A stretch of 64,000 bases of DNA from Chitinophaga polysaccharea (GCF_007829335.1 NZ_VIWO01000001.1:620001-684000), one strand, 5' to 3'. Counted from the stretch's first letter, positions 51,780-60,111 are shown. Translations and numbers: made by a program. Notes: generated from the sequence alone by a model not told the origin.

Positions 51780-52871
51780 TTAGAGGAACTTTTCGCCTTT
51801 GTTGCGTTTTATTTCCGCTACATATTCCTTGATCTGTTGTTCATTGTCTTTTTTGCAGATCAATAGTACATCACTGGTATCGATAATGATAAATTCATCG
51901 AGGCCCTGGAGCAGTACCAGCTTCTCGTTGGGTACTTTTACCATGCATTTGGTAGCATCGATCACCACTACGTTTTTGCCTTGTACAGCGTTACCGAGGT
52001 AATCCTTTTCCAGGTTTTCGTAAGCAGAGGCCCAGGTACCCAGGTCGCTCCAGCCGAAATTGGATGGGATTACATATACGTTACTGGCTTTTTCCATGAT
52101 ACCATAGTCGATAGAAATATTGGTACACTGGGGATATACCTGTTCAATCGCTTCTTTCTCCTGTGGTGTATTGAGGGCATAGGTGGCCTGTTCAAACAGC
52201 TCATCTATTTCCGGAAGGTATTGTTTAAATGCCGCCAGGATGGTTTTTACATTCCATACAAAGATGCCGGCATTCCAGAGGAAGTCGCCACTCTGGATAA
52301 AGGTTTTAGCCAGTTCCAGGTTGGGTTTTTCCGTGAATGTTTTCACCTGGTACACATTGTCCGCCACCATTTGAGGTTCGAACTGTATGTAACCGTAACC
52401 GGTATCAGGGCGGGTAGGTTTAATGCCCAGCGTTAGCAATGCGCTGTTTTTCTGTACAAACAGCAGCGCGTTGAGACAGGCATTGGTAAAGGCGGGTCCA
52501 TCCATAATCAAGTGATCTGCCGGTGCACAGATGATGTTAGCCAGCGGGTCTTGTTTATGGATTTTATGTGAGATATAAGCAACACAGGGGGCTGTATTTT
52601 TGCGGGAGGGTTCGCTCACAATATTGGCGGCAGGCAACTCCGGCAGCTGTTCACCCACTTTACCAGTATACTGATGATGGGTAACAACGAATATGTTTTC
52701 CTTGGGAATGAACTGTACAAAGCGTTCATATGTCCATTGGAGCAGGGTTTTCCCCGTGTTCAGGATATCCAGGAACTGCTTGGGGTTGTCTGTGCGGCTA
52801 TGGGGCCAAAAGCGGCTGCCAATACCCCCTGCCATGATTGCCACGTAAAAATGGCTGTTCAGCTGTGTCAT
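51780..52871 (-). CDS. manC: Mannose-1-phosphate guanylyltransferase
   Basis: This enzyme makes GDP-mannose from mannose 1-phosphate and GTP for glycan synthesis. It is 363 residues, the short form without the C-terminal isomerase domain. The nucleotidyltransferase motif AGGIGSRFWPHSRTDNPKQF spans about residues 14-33, with LQWTYERF near 43, SEPSRKNTAPC near 83, PADHLIMDG near 117, FTEKPNLELA near 176, WNAGIFVWNV near 193 and FGWSDLGTW near residue 268. It begins 2 bp after the stop of the upstream KpsF/KdsD gene, so the two form an operon for envelope sugar precursors. Confidence 0.94.
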   Translation of the reverse strand: MTQLNSHFYVAIMAGGIGSRFWPHSRTDNPKQFLDILNTGKTLLQWTYERFVQFIPKENIFVVTHHQYTGKVGEQLPELPAANIVSEPSRKNTAPCVAYISHKIHKQDPLANIICAPADHLIMDGPAFTNACLNALLFVQKNSALLTLGIKPTRPDTGYGYIQFEPQMVADNVYQVKTFTEKPNLELAKTFIQSGDFLWNAGIFVWNVKTILAAFKQYLPEIDELFEQATYALNTPQEKEAIEQVYPQCTNISIDYGIMEKASNVYVIPSNFGWSDLGTWASAYENLEKDYLGNAVQGKNVVVIDATKCMVKVPNEKLVLLQGLDEFIIIDTSDVLLICKKDNEQQIKEYVAEIKRNKGEKFL

Positions 52872-52873
52872 TT

Positions 52874-53848
52874 CTAAATAATTCCTTCTCTGATTAAATC
52901 ATGTAAGTGAATAATACCTTGATATCGCGCTCCGTCCATTACCAGCAGTTGGGTAATATCATGCTGGCGCATCATTTCCAATGCATTAATGGCCAGTTGA
53001 TCCTGCTGTATCATTTTCGGATGTCGCGACATTATATCTTTGGCCGTAACAGCTGCTGTGGGAACATTTTTCTCCAGCATTCTGCGCAGGTCACCATCTG
53101 TAATAATACCTTTAAGTAATCTATTTTCATCTACTACGGCAGTAACACCCAGCATTTTAGATGAAATTTCCACAATTACTTCCCTTAAAGAGCTGTTTTC
53201 CAGTACCTGTGGGGAGAGATGTAATTTGCTGAGGTCTCCCACCTTGAGATACAATTTTTTTCCCAGGGCACCGCCCGGGTGAAACTTTGCGAAATCAGCA
53301 GCCGTAAATCCGTGCCATTCTATCAGGCATACCGCCAACGCATCCCCCATGACCAGTTGTGCAGTGGTGCTGGTAGTGGGTGCGAGATTATTAGGGCAGG
53401 CTTCCTGGCTAACAGTTGTATTCAGCACAAAATCGGCTTCCTGGGCTAAAAATGAGCTGGTATTCCCCACCATGGCAATTAAAGTGTTGCCAAAATTCTT
53501 CACCAGTGGCACCAGTACTTTAATTTCGGCAGAAGTACCGCTTTTGGAGATACACATCACAATATCTTCTTCCCGGATCATCCCCAGATCACCATGAATA
53601 GCATCTGCCGCATGCATAAAAAGTGCAGGGGTGCCGGTAGAATTCAGCGTGGCCACTATTTTCTGCGCAATAATGGCACTTTTCCCAATTCCGGTTACCA
53701 CTAATCTCCCTTCACATTGTGCAATGCTTTCAACAACTTTCTCAAAATCTGCATTTATAAACTGCTGCAAATCATTAATAGCTGATGCTTCCAATGCAAT
53801 AGTGCGTTTGGCTACGGCTCCTATATTGATAGTTTGATTCCTTTTCAT
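52874..53848 (-). CDS. kdsD: D-arabinose 5-phosphate isomerase, KpsF/KdsD family (SIS plus two CBS domains)
   Basis: This isomerase converts ribulose 5-phosphate to arabinose 5-phosphate, the first step toward Kdo. At 324 residues it is normal. The SIS domain (about residues 30-170) shows VVTGIGKSAIIAQKIVATLNSTGTPALFMHAADAIHGDLGMI split from residue 50, and CISKSGTSAEIKVLVPLVK near residue 98, plus LAPTTSTTAQLVMGDALA near 155. Two CBS domains occupy about 205-324 (GITDGDLRRMLEKN near 250, ALEMMRQHDITQLLV near 288). It is followed by manC after 2 bp. It supplies the precursor used by the Kdo8N genes at 24484-27584, though it is not linked to them. Confidence 0.93.
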   Translation of the reverse strand: MKRNQTINIGAVAKRTIALEASAINDLQQFINADFEKVVESIAQCEGRLVVTGIGKSAIIAQKIVATLNSTGTPALFMHAADAIHGDLGMIREEDIVMCISKSGTSAEIKVLVPLVKNFGNTLIAMVGNTSSFLAQEADFVLNTTVSQEACPNNLAPTTSTTAQLVMGDALAVCLIEWHGFTAADFAKFHPGGALGKKLYLKVGDLSKLHLSPQVLENSSLREVIVEISSKMLGVTAVVDENRLLKGIITDGDLRRMLEKNVPTAAVTAKDIMSRHPKMIQQDQLAINALEMMRQHDITQLLVMDGARYQGIIHLHDLIREGII

Positions 53849-53990
53849 GACGATTTACAAATTTATCATTTTTTAGTCAGCACTGGTACGCTCCGGTAAT
53901 TTATATTGATACTCCGGGCTTTTTTAAGTAACTTCGTGTCCCCTAAAAAACATATAAATATATTTCGTCATTTGTTGGTTCTTTAGAGTT

Positions 53991-53998
53991 TAAATTTG
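53991..53998 (+). promoter_or_regulatory. -7 promoter box of recQ, close to its ATG
   Basis: TAAATTTG fits TAnnTTTG and ends 6 bp before the recQ ATG at 54005. With TTG triplets at 53972-53977 upstream, the transcript would begin at or very near the start codon. Confidence 0.5.
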
Positions 53999-54004
53999 AA
54001 TGCA

Positions 54005-56206
54005 ATGGCTGTTGTTAAGGAACGTTTGATGGATGCATTACGCGAACACTTCGGGTTCGATTCCTTTAAAGGAAATCAGGAAAAAATTATAAATAGCATC
54101 CTCTCAGGCAAAGATACTTTCGTTATAATGCCAACTGGTGGAGGTAAATCACTATGCTACCAATTACCCGCGCTAATGAGCCCGGGATGTGCATTAATAG
54201 TTTCGCCACTTATTGCGCTGATGAAAAACCAGGTTGACCTGGTAAGAGGCTATAGCAGTAAAGACAATGTGGCCCACTTCTTAAACTCGACCTTATCCAA
54301 GGCGCAGATTAAAAAAGTGCGGGCCGACCTTACTGCCGGCAAAACTAAACTGTTATATGTAGCGCCTGAAACGCTTACAAAACAGGAAAACCTTGATTTC
54401 TTCAAGGAGCTGGAAATATCATTTATTGCCGTAGATGAAGCGCACTGTATTTCCGAATGGGGGCACGATTTCAGACCGGAATACCGCCGCCTGAAAGAAA
54501 TGATAGACCAGATCAGCGACAAGCTGCCTATCATTGCGCTCACCGCCACCGCTACACCTAAAGTACAAAGCGACATCGTAAAGAACCTGGGACTGAATAA
54601 AGCCAATATCTTTATTTCTTCCTTCAACCGTCCCAACCTGTACTATGAAATCAGGCCAAAACGCAAAAAGGACCAGACCATCAAGGATATTGTCAAGTTC
54701 ATTCACCAACATAAAGGTAAAAGCGGTATCATCTACACCCTGAACCGCAAAACTACCGAAGAACTGGCAGACATGCTGGTAGCCAATGGCGTAAAAGCTG
54801 TGGCCTATCATGCCGGTCTGGATCCCAGTACCAGGGCCCAGCGCCAGGACATGTTCCTGCACGAAGACACAGAAGTCATTGTAGCCACCATCGCCTTCGG
54901 AATGGGTATCGACAAACCGGATGTCCGTTTTGTGATCCATTATAACATTCCAAAAAGCCTGGAAAATTACTACCAGGAAACCGGCCGTGCCGGCAGGGAC
55001 GGACTGGAAGGGCATTGTATCTGTTACTACTCCCATAAAGATGTACAGAAGCTCGAACACCTGATGCGGGATAAATCGCTCAGCGAACGCGAAATGGGCG
55101 CACAATTGATCAATGAAACAGTAGCCTATGCAGAAAGCGCTGTATGCCGCCGTAAAGTGATCCTGCACTACTTCGGAGAACATTTCGAAACGGAGAACTG
55201 CGGTCAGTGCGACAACTGCCGCAATCCAAAGGAAAAAATAGAAGTGAAAAACCGGGTCGTGATCATGCTGAAAGCCATTCGCGCCCTGGAAGAGCGCTTT
55301 GGCAGCGAATATGTGATCAACGTTATCACCGGGAAAACAAGCCCCCAGATCAATACTTACCGCCACGATCAGCTGGAAGTATTTGGCGAAGGGAAAGAAT
55401 TTGATGCGCATTTCTGGAACTCCCTCATGCGGCAAATGATGCTGGAAGGACTGATAGAGAAAGATATTGAAGAGTATGGCCTCCTCAAAGTAACCGATAA
55501 AGGCACCAAATTCCTGAAAAAGCCCTACTCCATCATGGTAGCGCTGAATCATCAATTTGACGAAGACGCTGTAGAAGATGAAGAAGATGCCGCCGCAGAA
55601 GCCCATGCTGCTGCCGACCCCGTGCTGGTAGAAATGCTGAAGGAACTGAGAAAAAAAGTAGCCAAGGAAAAGAACCTCCCTCCTTTCGTGATCTTCCTGG
55701 AAACATCCCTCGAAGATATGGCTACCCAATACCCGACTACCGTCCAGGAACTCGAAAAGATACAGGGCGTCAGTAAAGGAAAAGCGATTCGCTACGGCAA
55801 ACAATTCCTCGACGTGATTACCCGCTACGTGGAAGAAAATAATATCACCAAGCCGGATGACTTCGTGATGAAGAGCGTGGTAAACAAAAGTGGCATGAAG
55901 GTATTCATCATCCAGAATATCGATAAAAAAATACCGCTGGAAACTATCGCCAAAAACAAAGAACTGAGCCTTTCCCAACTGCTCGATGAAATGGAAACTA
56001 TCGTTGCCAGTGGTACCAAGCTGAATATCGACTACTGCCTCGACGAAGAACTGGATGACTATGCCCAGGATGAAATCATGGAATATTTCAAGGGCTGCGA
56101 AACTTCCAGTCTCGCTTTAGCAAGGGAAGAACTCATTGAAAATGATTACACACTGGAACAACTAAAACTGGTACGTATCAAATTCCTGGTCGTATATGGT
56201 AACTAA
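54005..56206 (+). CDS. recQ: ATP-dependent DNA helicase RecQ
   Basis: RecQ is a 3'-5' helicase for recombination and fork repair. The order is helicase core (about 25-345) with Walker A MPTGGGKSLCYQLPAL near residue 43, DEAHCISEWGHDFRPEYRRL near residue 143, TATATPKVQ, IIYTLNRKTTEELA, and motif VI YYQETGRAGRDGLEG near residue 320; an RQC zinc site (CRRKVILHYFGEHF then CGQCDNC near 380-400); a winged helix; an HRDC domain (about 540-615); and a C-terminal extension (about 640-733) typical of Bacteroidota. At 733 residues from the ATG at 54005, it is longer than E. coli RecQ. An upstream TTG at 53996 is in frame but lies within the -7 box. Confidence 0.95.
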   Translation: MAVVKERLMDALREHFGFDSFKGNQEKIINSILSGKDTFVIMPTGGGKSLCYQLPALMSPGCALIVSPLIALMKNQVDLVRGYSSKDNVAHFLNSTLSKAQIKKVRADLTAGKTKLLYVAPETLTKQENLDFFKELEISFIAVDEAHCISEWGHDFRPEYRRLKEMIDQISDKLPIIALTATATPKVQSDIVKNLGLNKANIFISSFNRPNLYYEIRPKRKKDQTIKDIVKFIHQHKGKSGIIYTLNRKTTEELADMLVANGVKAVAYHAGLDPSTRAQRQDMFLHEDTEVIVATIAFGMGIDKPDVRFVIHYNIPKSLENYYQETGRAGRDGLEGHCICYYSHKDVQKLEHLMRDKSLSEREMGAQLINETVAYAESAVCRRKVILHYFGEHFETENCGQCDNCRNPKEKIEVKNRVVIMLKAIRALEERFGSEYVINVITGKTSPQINTYRHDQLEVFGEGKEFDAHFWNSLMRQMMLEGLIEKDIEEYGLLKVTDKGTKFLKKPYSIMVALNHQFDEDAVEDEEDAAAEAHAAADPVLVEMLKELRKKVAKEKNLPPFVIFLETSLEDMATQYPTTVQELEKIQGVSKGKAIRYGKQFLDVITRYVEENNITKPDDFVMKSVVNKSGMKVFIIQNIDKKIPLETIAKNKELSLSQLLDEMETIVASGTKLNIDYCLDEELDDYAQDEIMEYFKGCETSSLALAREELIENDYTLEQLKLVRIKFLVVYGN

Positions 56207-56232
56207 ACCGGCTGACAACAAATAATAGTAAG

Positions 56233-57000
56233 ATGAGCATTCAATATATTCAGGAAACCATTGCTGCCAACCGGCAGAAAGTAGTAGCGCACCCCTTATA
56301 CGCTGAACTCCAAACGCTGGAAGATGTACGCACTTTTATGCAGTACCATGTTTATGCGGTATGGGATTTTATGTCGCTGCTCAAAGCTCTGCAACAACAA
56401 CTCACCTGTGTAAACGTTCCCTGGGTACCTGTTGGTAACGCCGCCACCCGCTACCTGATCAATGAAATTGTAACGGGGGAAGAAAGTGATATTGACCATA
56501 CCGGCGCCCGCTGCAGTCATTTTGAATTGTATGAACGGGCCATGCTACAGGCAGGCGCCGACTGTGCCCCTATAGAAGCGATTATAGCCGATGTAAAAGC
56601 CGGGAAGTCTATCCGCCACATCCTGGATAATTCATCGCTTCCTGAGGCTGTAAAGGGGTTTCTTGGCTTTACTTTTGAAGTAATTGCTACCGGCAAAGCC
56701 CACATTATGGCAGCCGTATTTACTTTTGGACGGGAAGACCTTATCCCCGACATGTTCCTGGCACTGGTAAAAGATCTTGACAGGAAATTTCCCGGAAAGC
56801 TGGACCTGTTCATTTATTATCTCGAAAGACATATTGAAGTAGATGGGGATCATCATAGCCAGCTGGCCATGCAAATGGTAAGCGAACTATGTGGACAAGA
56901 TACAGATAAATGGCAGGAGGCCGCTGAATACGCCCGCCAGTCGCTGCATTGGCGGCATCAATTGTGGAGTGGCATTCTTGGAGAAAAAGTAGTTTTATAA
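56233..57000 (+). CDS. DUF3050-family protein (haem-oxygenase-like fold)
   Basis: A cytosolic 255-residue protein with the DUF3050 pattern: VAHPLYAELQTLEDVRTFMQYHVYAVWDFMSLLKALQQQL over residues 18-58, then NEIVTGEESDID near residue 78 and ERHIEVDGDHHSQLAMQ near residue 200. These give Glu, His and Asp residues positioned as in haem-oxygenase-like diiron or iron proteins (HVYAVWDFM, HTGARCSHFELY, EVDGDHH). The family has no established function. It is downstream of recQ (26 bp) and possibly cotranscribed; the tRNA-Phe gene follows. The fold assignment is an inference from helix content and the HxxxxWD/His pattern. Confidence 0.85.
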   Translation: MSIQYIQETIAANRQKVVAHPLYAELQTLEDVRTFMQYHVYAVWDFMSLLKALQQQLTCVNVPWVPVGNAATRYLINEIVTGEESDIDHTGARCSHFELYERAMLQAGADCAPIEAIIADVKAGKSIRHILDNSSLPEAVKGFLGFTFEVIATGKAHIMAAVFTFGREDLIPDMFLALVKDLDRKFPGKLDLFIYYLERHIEVDGDHHSQLAMQMVSELCGQDTDKWQEAAEYARQSLHWRHQLWSGILGEKVVL

Positions 57001-57016
57001 AATTTCTCGAAAAAAA

Positions 57017-57047
57017 TTTTGCAATTCAAAAGATTGTCTTACTTTTG
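57017..57047 (+). promoter_or_regulatory. Promoter of tRNA-Phe
   Basis: A TTTTG segment with the -33 TTG at 57019-57021 and the -7 box TACTTTTG (57040-57047) are separated by 18 bp. This is the best full match to the Bacteroidota promoter pattern in the window. Transcription would start near 57053, about 30 bp before the mature tRNA. Confidence 0.7.
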
Positions 57048-57082
57048 CAATCCCCTCACGAGAGAGGGCAACAAAAACGGAT

Positions 57083-57155
57083 GGTGCGGTAGCTCAGTTG
57101 GTAGAGCAAAGGACTGAAAATCCTTGTGTCGCCGGTTCGATCCCGGCTCACACCA
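57083..57155 (+). tRNA. tRNA-Phe(GAA)
   Basis: The cloverleaf is complete: acceptor GGTGCGG (57083-57089), D-arm GCTC/GAGC, anticodon arm AAGGA-CTGAAAA-TCCTT with anticodon GAA, T-arm GCCGG-TTCGATC-CCGGC, 3' acceptor strand TCACACC (57148-57154) and discriminator A (57155). CCA is not encoded. One acceptor pair is a mismatch, C57087 opposite A57150. The 3' end overlaps the stop of the convergent serine recombinase gene, so it is the attachment site of the following element. Confidence 0.97.
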
Positions 57156-57158
57156 CAG
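57148..57158. other. Putative attachment junction of the integrative element
   Basis: The recombinase reading frame ends at TGA (57148-57150, minus strand) inside the tRNA 3' acceptor strand. This is the usual geometry of tRNA-targeted integration, where the element restores the 3' end. The matching end should lie beyond 64000; I found no second copy of the tRNA 3' end in the window. The exact crossover cannot be set from one end. Confidence 0.55.
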
Positions 57159-58722
57159 AAACGGGAACATAACTGTAAAAGGTTTTGTTCCCGTTTTTTA
57201 TTTGGTGCAAATCGTTTGCCTGCTCTGCAATCTGACGGAATACTTCATTCACCCGCGGGGTTCGACACTCATCATTTTTCCGATTATATAGTATCCCCTC
57301 CGGAAAGACGAGAAATTGTAGTTGCTGTTTCTCTCCGTAATCACCTAAATCCCACAAGGACGCGAGTTTAGAAGCATAGGTAATGCACTCTTCAACGCAC
57401 ATTTCAAGGTTCGACACCCCACTTTTGAATTTAAGCTGCTCCTGCTCAATATTTTTGCGCTCTTCCAAAAGCCGGGGCTTAAATTCCTCATATATCTCCC
57501 GATCAATTTCCTCCATAGCGAAGCGTTCTTTAAGCCGTTGCAATTTTCTATCTACCTCTGCTAATTGCTTATGAAGCTGTTCCTGCTGCTCCCACCCTTC
57601 TGCCGTTAACTGGTTATAAGTGGCAATCATCTGGAGCCGGATTATAGTCCTGTGATCTTCGTTTACATCCACTGTATAACTATTCAGCAGCGCCTTGAAT
57701 GCCGAGTGCAGATTGTCGGCCCGCTTGTTACATTTACAGCCCGGAGTATTACATTTATAATAATACTGCTGATTTTTAGCCGCCTTGTACGCCCGCAGGT
57801 AATTACCGCAGTCCCCACACTTTAAAAAGCGTTTTAGAGGAATGTTCTCATTTTCTGGTTTAAGACTATACCCATGATGATTTTGAGATAGGATACCATT
57901 CACTCTTAGAAACAATTCCTTTGATACCACTTTTTCCTGTATCCCTTCTATTATCTTTCCCTCCAGAGCATTGTGGACGAGCAATCCGCAATAGAATGGA
58001 TTACGCAAGAAGTCTGAAATCCTTTGATTGTCAAGCTTTAGTCCGCGCGCGGCCAACCTGGCCCTTACTTCTTCATTGGATACCCCTTCTGCTTTCCATT
58101 CAAACCCCTTCCTGAGCAGCTTTCCCGTTTGATTGATGACAAACTCCTTTTTGCCATTTCTGCGTACAATATCATACCCTAATGGCGGAGACGTACACCA
58201 TATTCCCTGTAATAACTTCTCTTTTACTCCCGCCATGCACTTTTCCCTCCGAAGCTGGTTATCATACTCACTGAAAATAAACTGGATGTTTTGCTGCAGG
58301 CTGCCACTGACAGTCGTGGTATCCGTTGGCTGCGTTACCGCATAAACTAAGATTCCCGCTCTTTTCAATTGCTCTGCAATGTACATGGCATTGGTTCCGG
58401 AGCGGCTAAACCGGTCAACGCTATAGACGATGATGTAGGCAATCTTTTCCCTACTCTTCTTTACAAAAGAAAGCATATTGTTAAACTCTTTCCTCTCATC
58501 AGTCTTGGCGCTTTCGTATGTTCCACCGAAATACCCTGCTATATGATAACCACTTTTACAGGCATATGACTCGCAGGCTTTGCGTTGTGTCGCTAGGCTC
58601 ATATTATTATCTGCCTGTTCTTTCGTTGAAACCCGGGTATAAATCACACAATTCCGGCTACTTGCAGCAGCCGTTTTCTTACCTTTTGTAAAGGATTCAA
58701 AAAGGCGTAAATCGTTACTCAT
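57148..58722 (-). CDS. Large serine recombinase (integrase)
   Basis: This site-specific recombinase probably integrates and excises the element at tRNA-Phe. At 524 residues it has a resolvase catalytic domain (about 25-165) with nucleophile S32 in YTRVSTKEQ and the conserved Arg/Asp segment VDRFSRSGTNAMYIAEQLK near residue 104; the recombinase DNA-binding domain (about 180-280, GYDIVRRNGKKEFVINQTGK); a zinc ribbon (CGDCGNYLRAYKAAKNQQYY plus KCNTPGCKCNKR, near 297-330); and a coiled coil (about 375-420). All catalytic residues appear intact. Its last codons overlap the tRNA-Phe 3' end and the tRNA terminator. The start overlaps the next upstream gene by 4 bp (ATGA). Confidence 0.95.
   Translation of the reverse strand: MSNDLRLFESFTKGKKTAAASSRNCVIYTRVSTKEQADNNMSLATQRKACESYACKSGYHIAGYFGGTYESAKTDERKEFNNMLSFVKKSREKIAYIIVYSVDRFSRSGTNAMYIAEQLKRAGILVYAVTQPTDTTTVSGSLQQNIQFIFSEYDNQLRREKCMAGVKEKLLQGIWCTSPPLGYDIVRRNGKKEFVINQTGKLLRKGFEWKAEGVSNEEVRARLAARGLKLDNQRISDFLRNPFYCGLLVHNALEGKIIEGIQEKVVSKELFLRVNGILSQNHHGYSLKPENENIPLKRFLKCGDCGNYLRAYKAAKNQQYYYKCNTPGCKCNKRADNLHSAFKALLNSYTVDVNEDHRTIIRLQMIATYNQLTAEGWEQQEQLHKQLAEVDRKLQRLKERFAMEEIDREIYEEFKPRLLEERKNIEQEQLKFKSGVSNLEMCVEECITYASKLASLWDLGDYGEKQQLQFLVFPEGILYNRKNDECRTPRVNEVFRQIAEQANDLHQIKNGNKTFYSYVPVSVV
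57159..57199 (+). terminator. Terminator downstream of tRNA-Phe, inside the recombinase 3' coding end
   Basis: A 10-bp stem (AAACGGGAAC at 57159-57168 and GTTCCCGTTT at 57187-57196, 18-nt loop) ends in six T residues (57194-57199). On the other strand the same bases encode the recombinase C-terminus. Confidence 0.75.
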
Positions 58723-58940
58723 GCGGCTTTTTGTTTATCCTCGCTTGGTACTAGTGTAATGATTTGGGCTTCTACCGCATTCCTTTTCGACCATGCGGCA
58801 AGTGCTATTCGCGAGAATACCTTAATCGCATCCAGCAGACGAACAATCTGTTCATCGCTATAATCTTTGAAACTCGCCATGGCTCTCACTTCTTCTATTG
58901 TTACATCACAATCCCTATCTGAATCGAATTGTTGGGGCAT
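58719..58940 (-). CDS. Small hypothetical protein, recombinase-linked
   Basis: A 73-residue protein (MPQQFDSDRDCDVTIEEVRA...) with an acidic N-terminus and a helical middle (ASFKDYSDEQIVRLLDAIKVFSRIALAAWSKRN). It overlaps the serine recombinase start by 4 bp, so the two are translationally coupled, which suggests an accessory role in recombination or its control. No DNA-binding motif is evident. I do not recognise the family. It overlaps the end of the upstream HTH gene by 40 bp in another frame. Confidence 0.65.
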   Translation of the reverse strand: MPQQFDSDRDCDVTIEEVRAMASFKDYSDEQIVRLLDAIKVFSRIALAAWSKRNAVEAQIITLVPSEDKQKAA

Positions 58941-59278
58941 ACCTTTTTGTTTACAAACATTGATTGTAAAATGATGAAATCACTAACTGTGATGGGATTT
59001 ACAGACAGATAATCGTCCAACAGTGACTGGCTAAATAAAATACGCCCGCGCTTCTTACGCTGCAGTGGCTTTAATCTGCCTTCACATACCAGGCAATAGA
59101 TTCTGGCAACGGATAAATGCAGATAGGCTGCCGTCTCTTTTGCGGACAATAATTGCTCCGCGGCTAGATAATGCTGCAAAGGCTCTGGGGCCTTTTGCAG
59201 CTTATCCAGCTTTTGTTCTATCAACTCCAATCTGACGAGAATTCCCTGCAATACCTCTTTCATGCTGCGTCTATTCAT
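58901..59278 (-). CDS. Excisionase-like helix-turn-helix protein
   Basis: A DNA-binding protein of the helix-turn-helix 17/excisionase type, about 125 residues from ATG 59278. It starts MNRRSMKEVLQGILVRLELIEQKLDKL (a coiled helix), and the DNA-binding domain reads QLLSAKETAAYLHLSVARIYCLVCEGRLKPLQRKKRGRILFSQSLLDDYL (about residues 41-93), with the winged KRGRILF strand. Such proteins often direct excision by site-specific recombinases. I chose ATG 59278 because the in-frame extension to 59389 runs antiparallel through the neighbouring gene's coding frame. It lies two genes upstream of the recombinase. Confidence 0.75.
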   Translation of the reverse strand: MNRRSMKEVLQGILVRLELIEQKLDKLQKAPEPLQHYLAAEQLLSAKETAAYLHLSVARIYCLVCEGRLKPLQRKKRGRILFSQSLLDDYLSVNPITVSDFIILQSMFVNKKVCPNNSIQIGIVM

Positions 59279-59501
59279 CATCTTCGCCCTCTTCATAGTA
59301 ATCATCAATGAGGTCTTCTGCCTGATGAATAGTGTCCCTTTGGTCTTTTGTAAATTGTACCGACAGGGTGATTGTTTCATCTTTTTCATCAGCTTCTATC
59401 ACCTCCGGCGTTATTTCCTGACCGCATAGAAGATTTGCTACTTCAGCAATAATCGCTACTGGTACTTCCAGTTCCCTTTCGAGAGTTGTTTTCGATGACA
59501 T
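59271..59501 (-). CDS. Small acidic hypothetical protein
   Basis: A 76-residue, strongly acidic protein. MSSKTTLERELEVPVAIIAEVANLLCG forms a probable helix, and the remainder is beta-like (TITLSVQFTKDQRDTIHQAEDLID) with an acidic tail (DYYEEGEDDE). It overlaps the chosen start of the HTH gene by 8 bp and is probably in the same operon. The acidity and size recall DNA-mimic or anti-restriction proteins, but there is no family match that I recognise. The 263 bp upstream of it contain no gene. Confidence 0.6.
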   Translation of the reverse strand: MSSKTTLERELEVPVAIIAEVANLLCGQEITPEVIEADEKDETITLSVQFTKDQRDTIHQAEDLIDDYYEEGEDDE

Positions 59502-59764
59502 AATGTGTAAGAATTAGTGAGATAATAGTTCATATCCTCCTCTACCTCATTCCAGCCTCGATGCAAACATACTATGCCCACAAAGCCTACTTTTCATTAT
59601 TTGATCAAATGTGTCCGTTCTTGCTTGTTATTTTCCGATTTTTTGCAAATTTTTCCGATTTCTGAGATGTACAATGGGGGCGGGGGGTAAAATATTCTCT
59701 CTGAGATACTAATAATGGTGATTTACTTCATGCCTGATCACTATTGTACGCCTATTGAAAATAT

Positions 59765-59989
59765 TTAATCGCCATTAGAAGATAATAGAAGACAATAAGA
59801 GACGTTGCCGTATCTGATGACATTTATTGCCTCTGGTGTAATATGTGGATAAGCTACGAGGATATCCTGCACTGTTTCACCGTTTGATAATCTTTCCAAT
59901 ATTGACTCAATAGTAATACGGGTACCTTTAATTACGGGTTTACCTAGCATAACTTTTGGATTGATATCTATGTACTGTGTTATGTCCAT
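59765..59989 (-). CDS. DUF433-domain protein, antitoxin-like
   Basis: A 74-residue DUF433 protein: YIDINPKVMLGKPVIKGTRITIESILERLSNGETVQDIL (about residues 6-44) is the clear signature of this winged-helix-like domain, found as antitoxin or DNA-binding partner of PIN-like DUF5615 toxins. The usual C-terminus (an Ala-rich helix with YA) is replaced by INVIRYGNVSYCLLLSSNGD, so the end may be altered. No DUF5615 or other toxin gene follows in the next 260 bp, so this is an orphan copy. It could also be a degraded remnant. Confidence 0.8.
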   Translation of the reverse strand: MDITQYIDINPKVMLGKPVIKGTRITIESILERLSNGETVQDILVAYPHITPEAINVIRYGNVSYCLLLSSNGD

Positions 59990-60111
59990 TTATTCAAGAT
60001 TTGATAAAAGAATCGCCAGCCTGGAAAAGCCAGCGGAGGGTGATACAAATATAGTCCTGCCAGCTAAGAAGAATCAACAACTAGGTTAGTTGCTATACAT
60101 TGATAATAATA

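Noticed and set aside
54419..55978. A 519-codon open frame antisense to recQ
   Set aside because: It lies wholly opposite a well-supported recQ, its translation is compositionally odd (rich in Phe and His) and shows no domain; it is a result of recQ codon usage.
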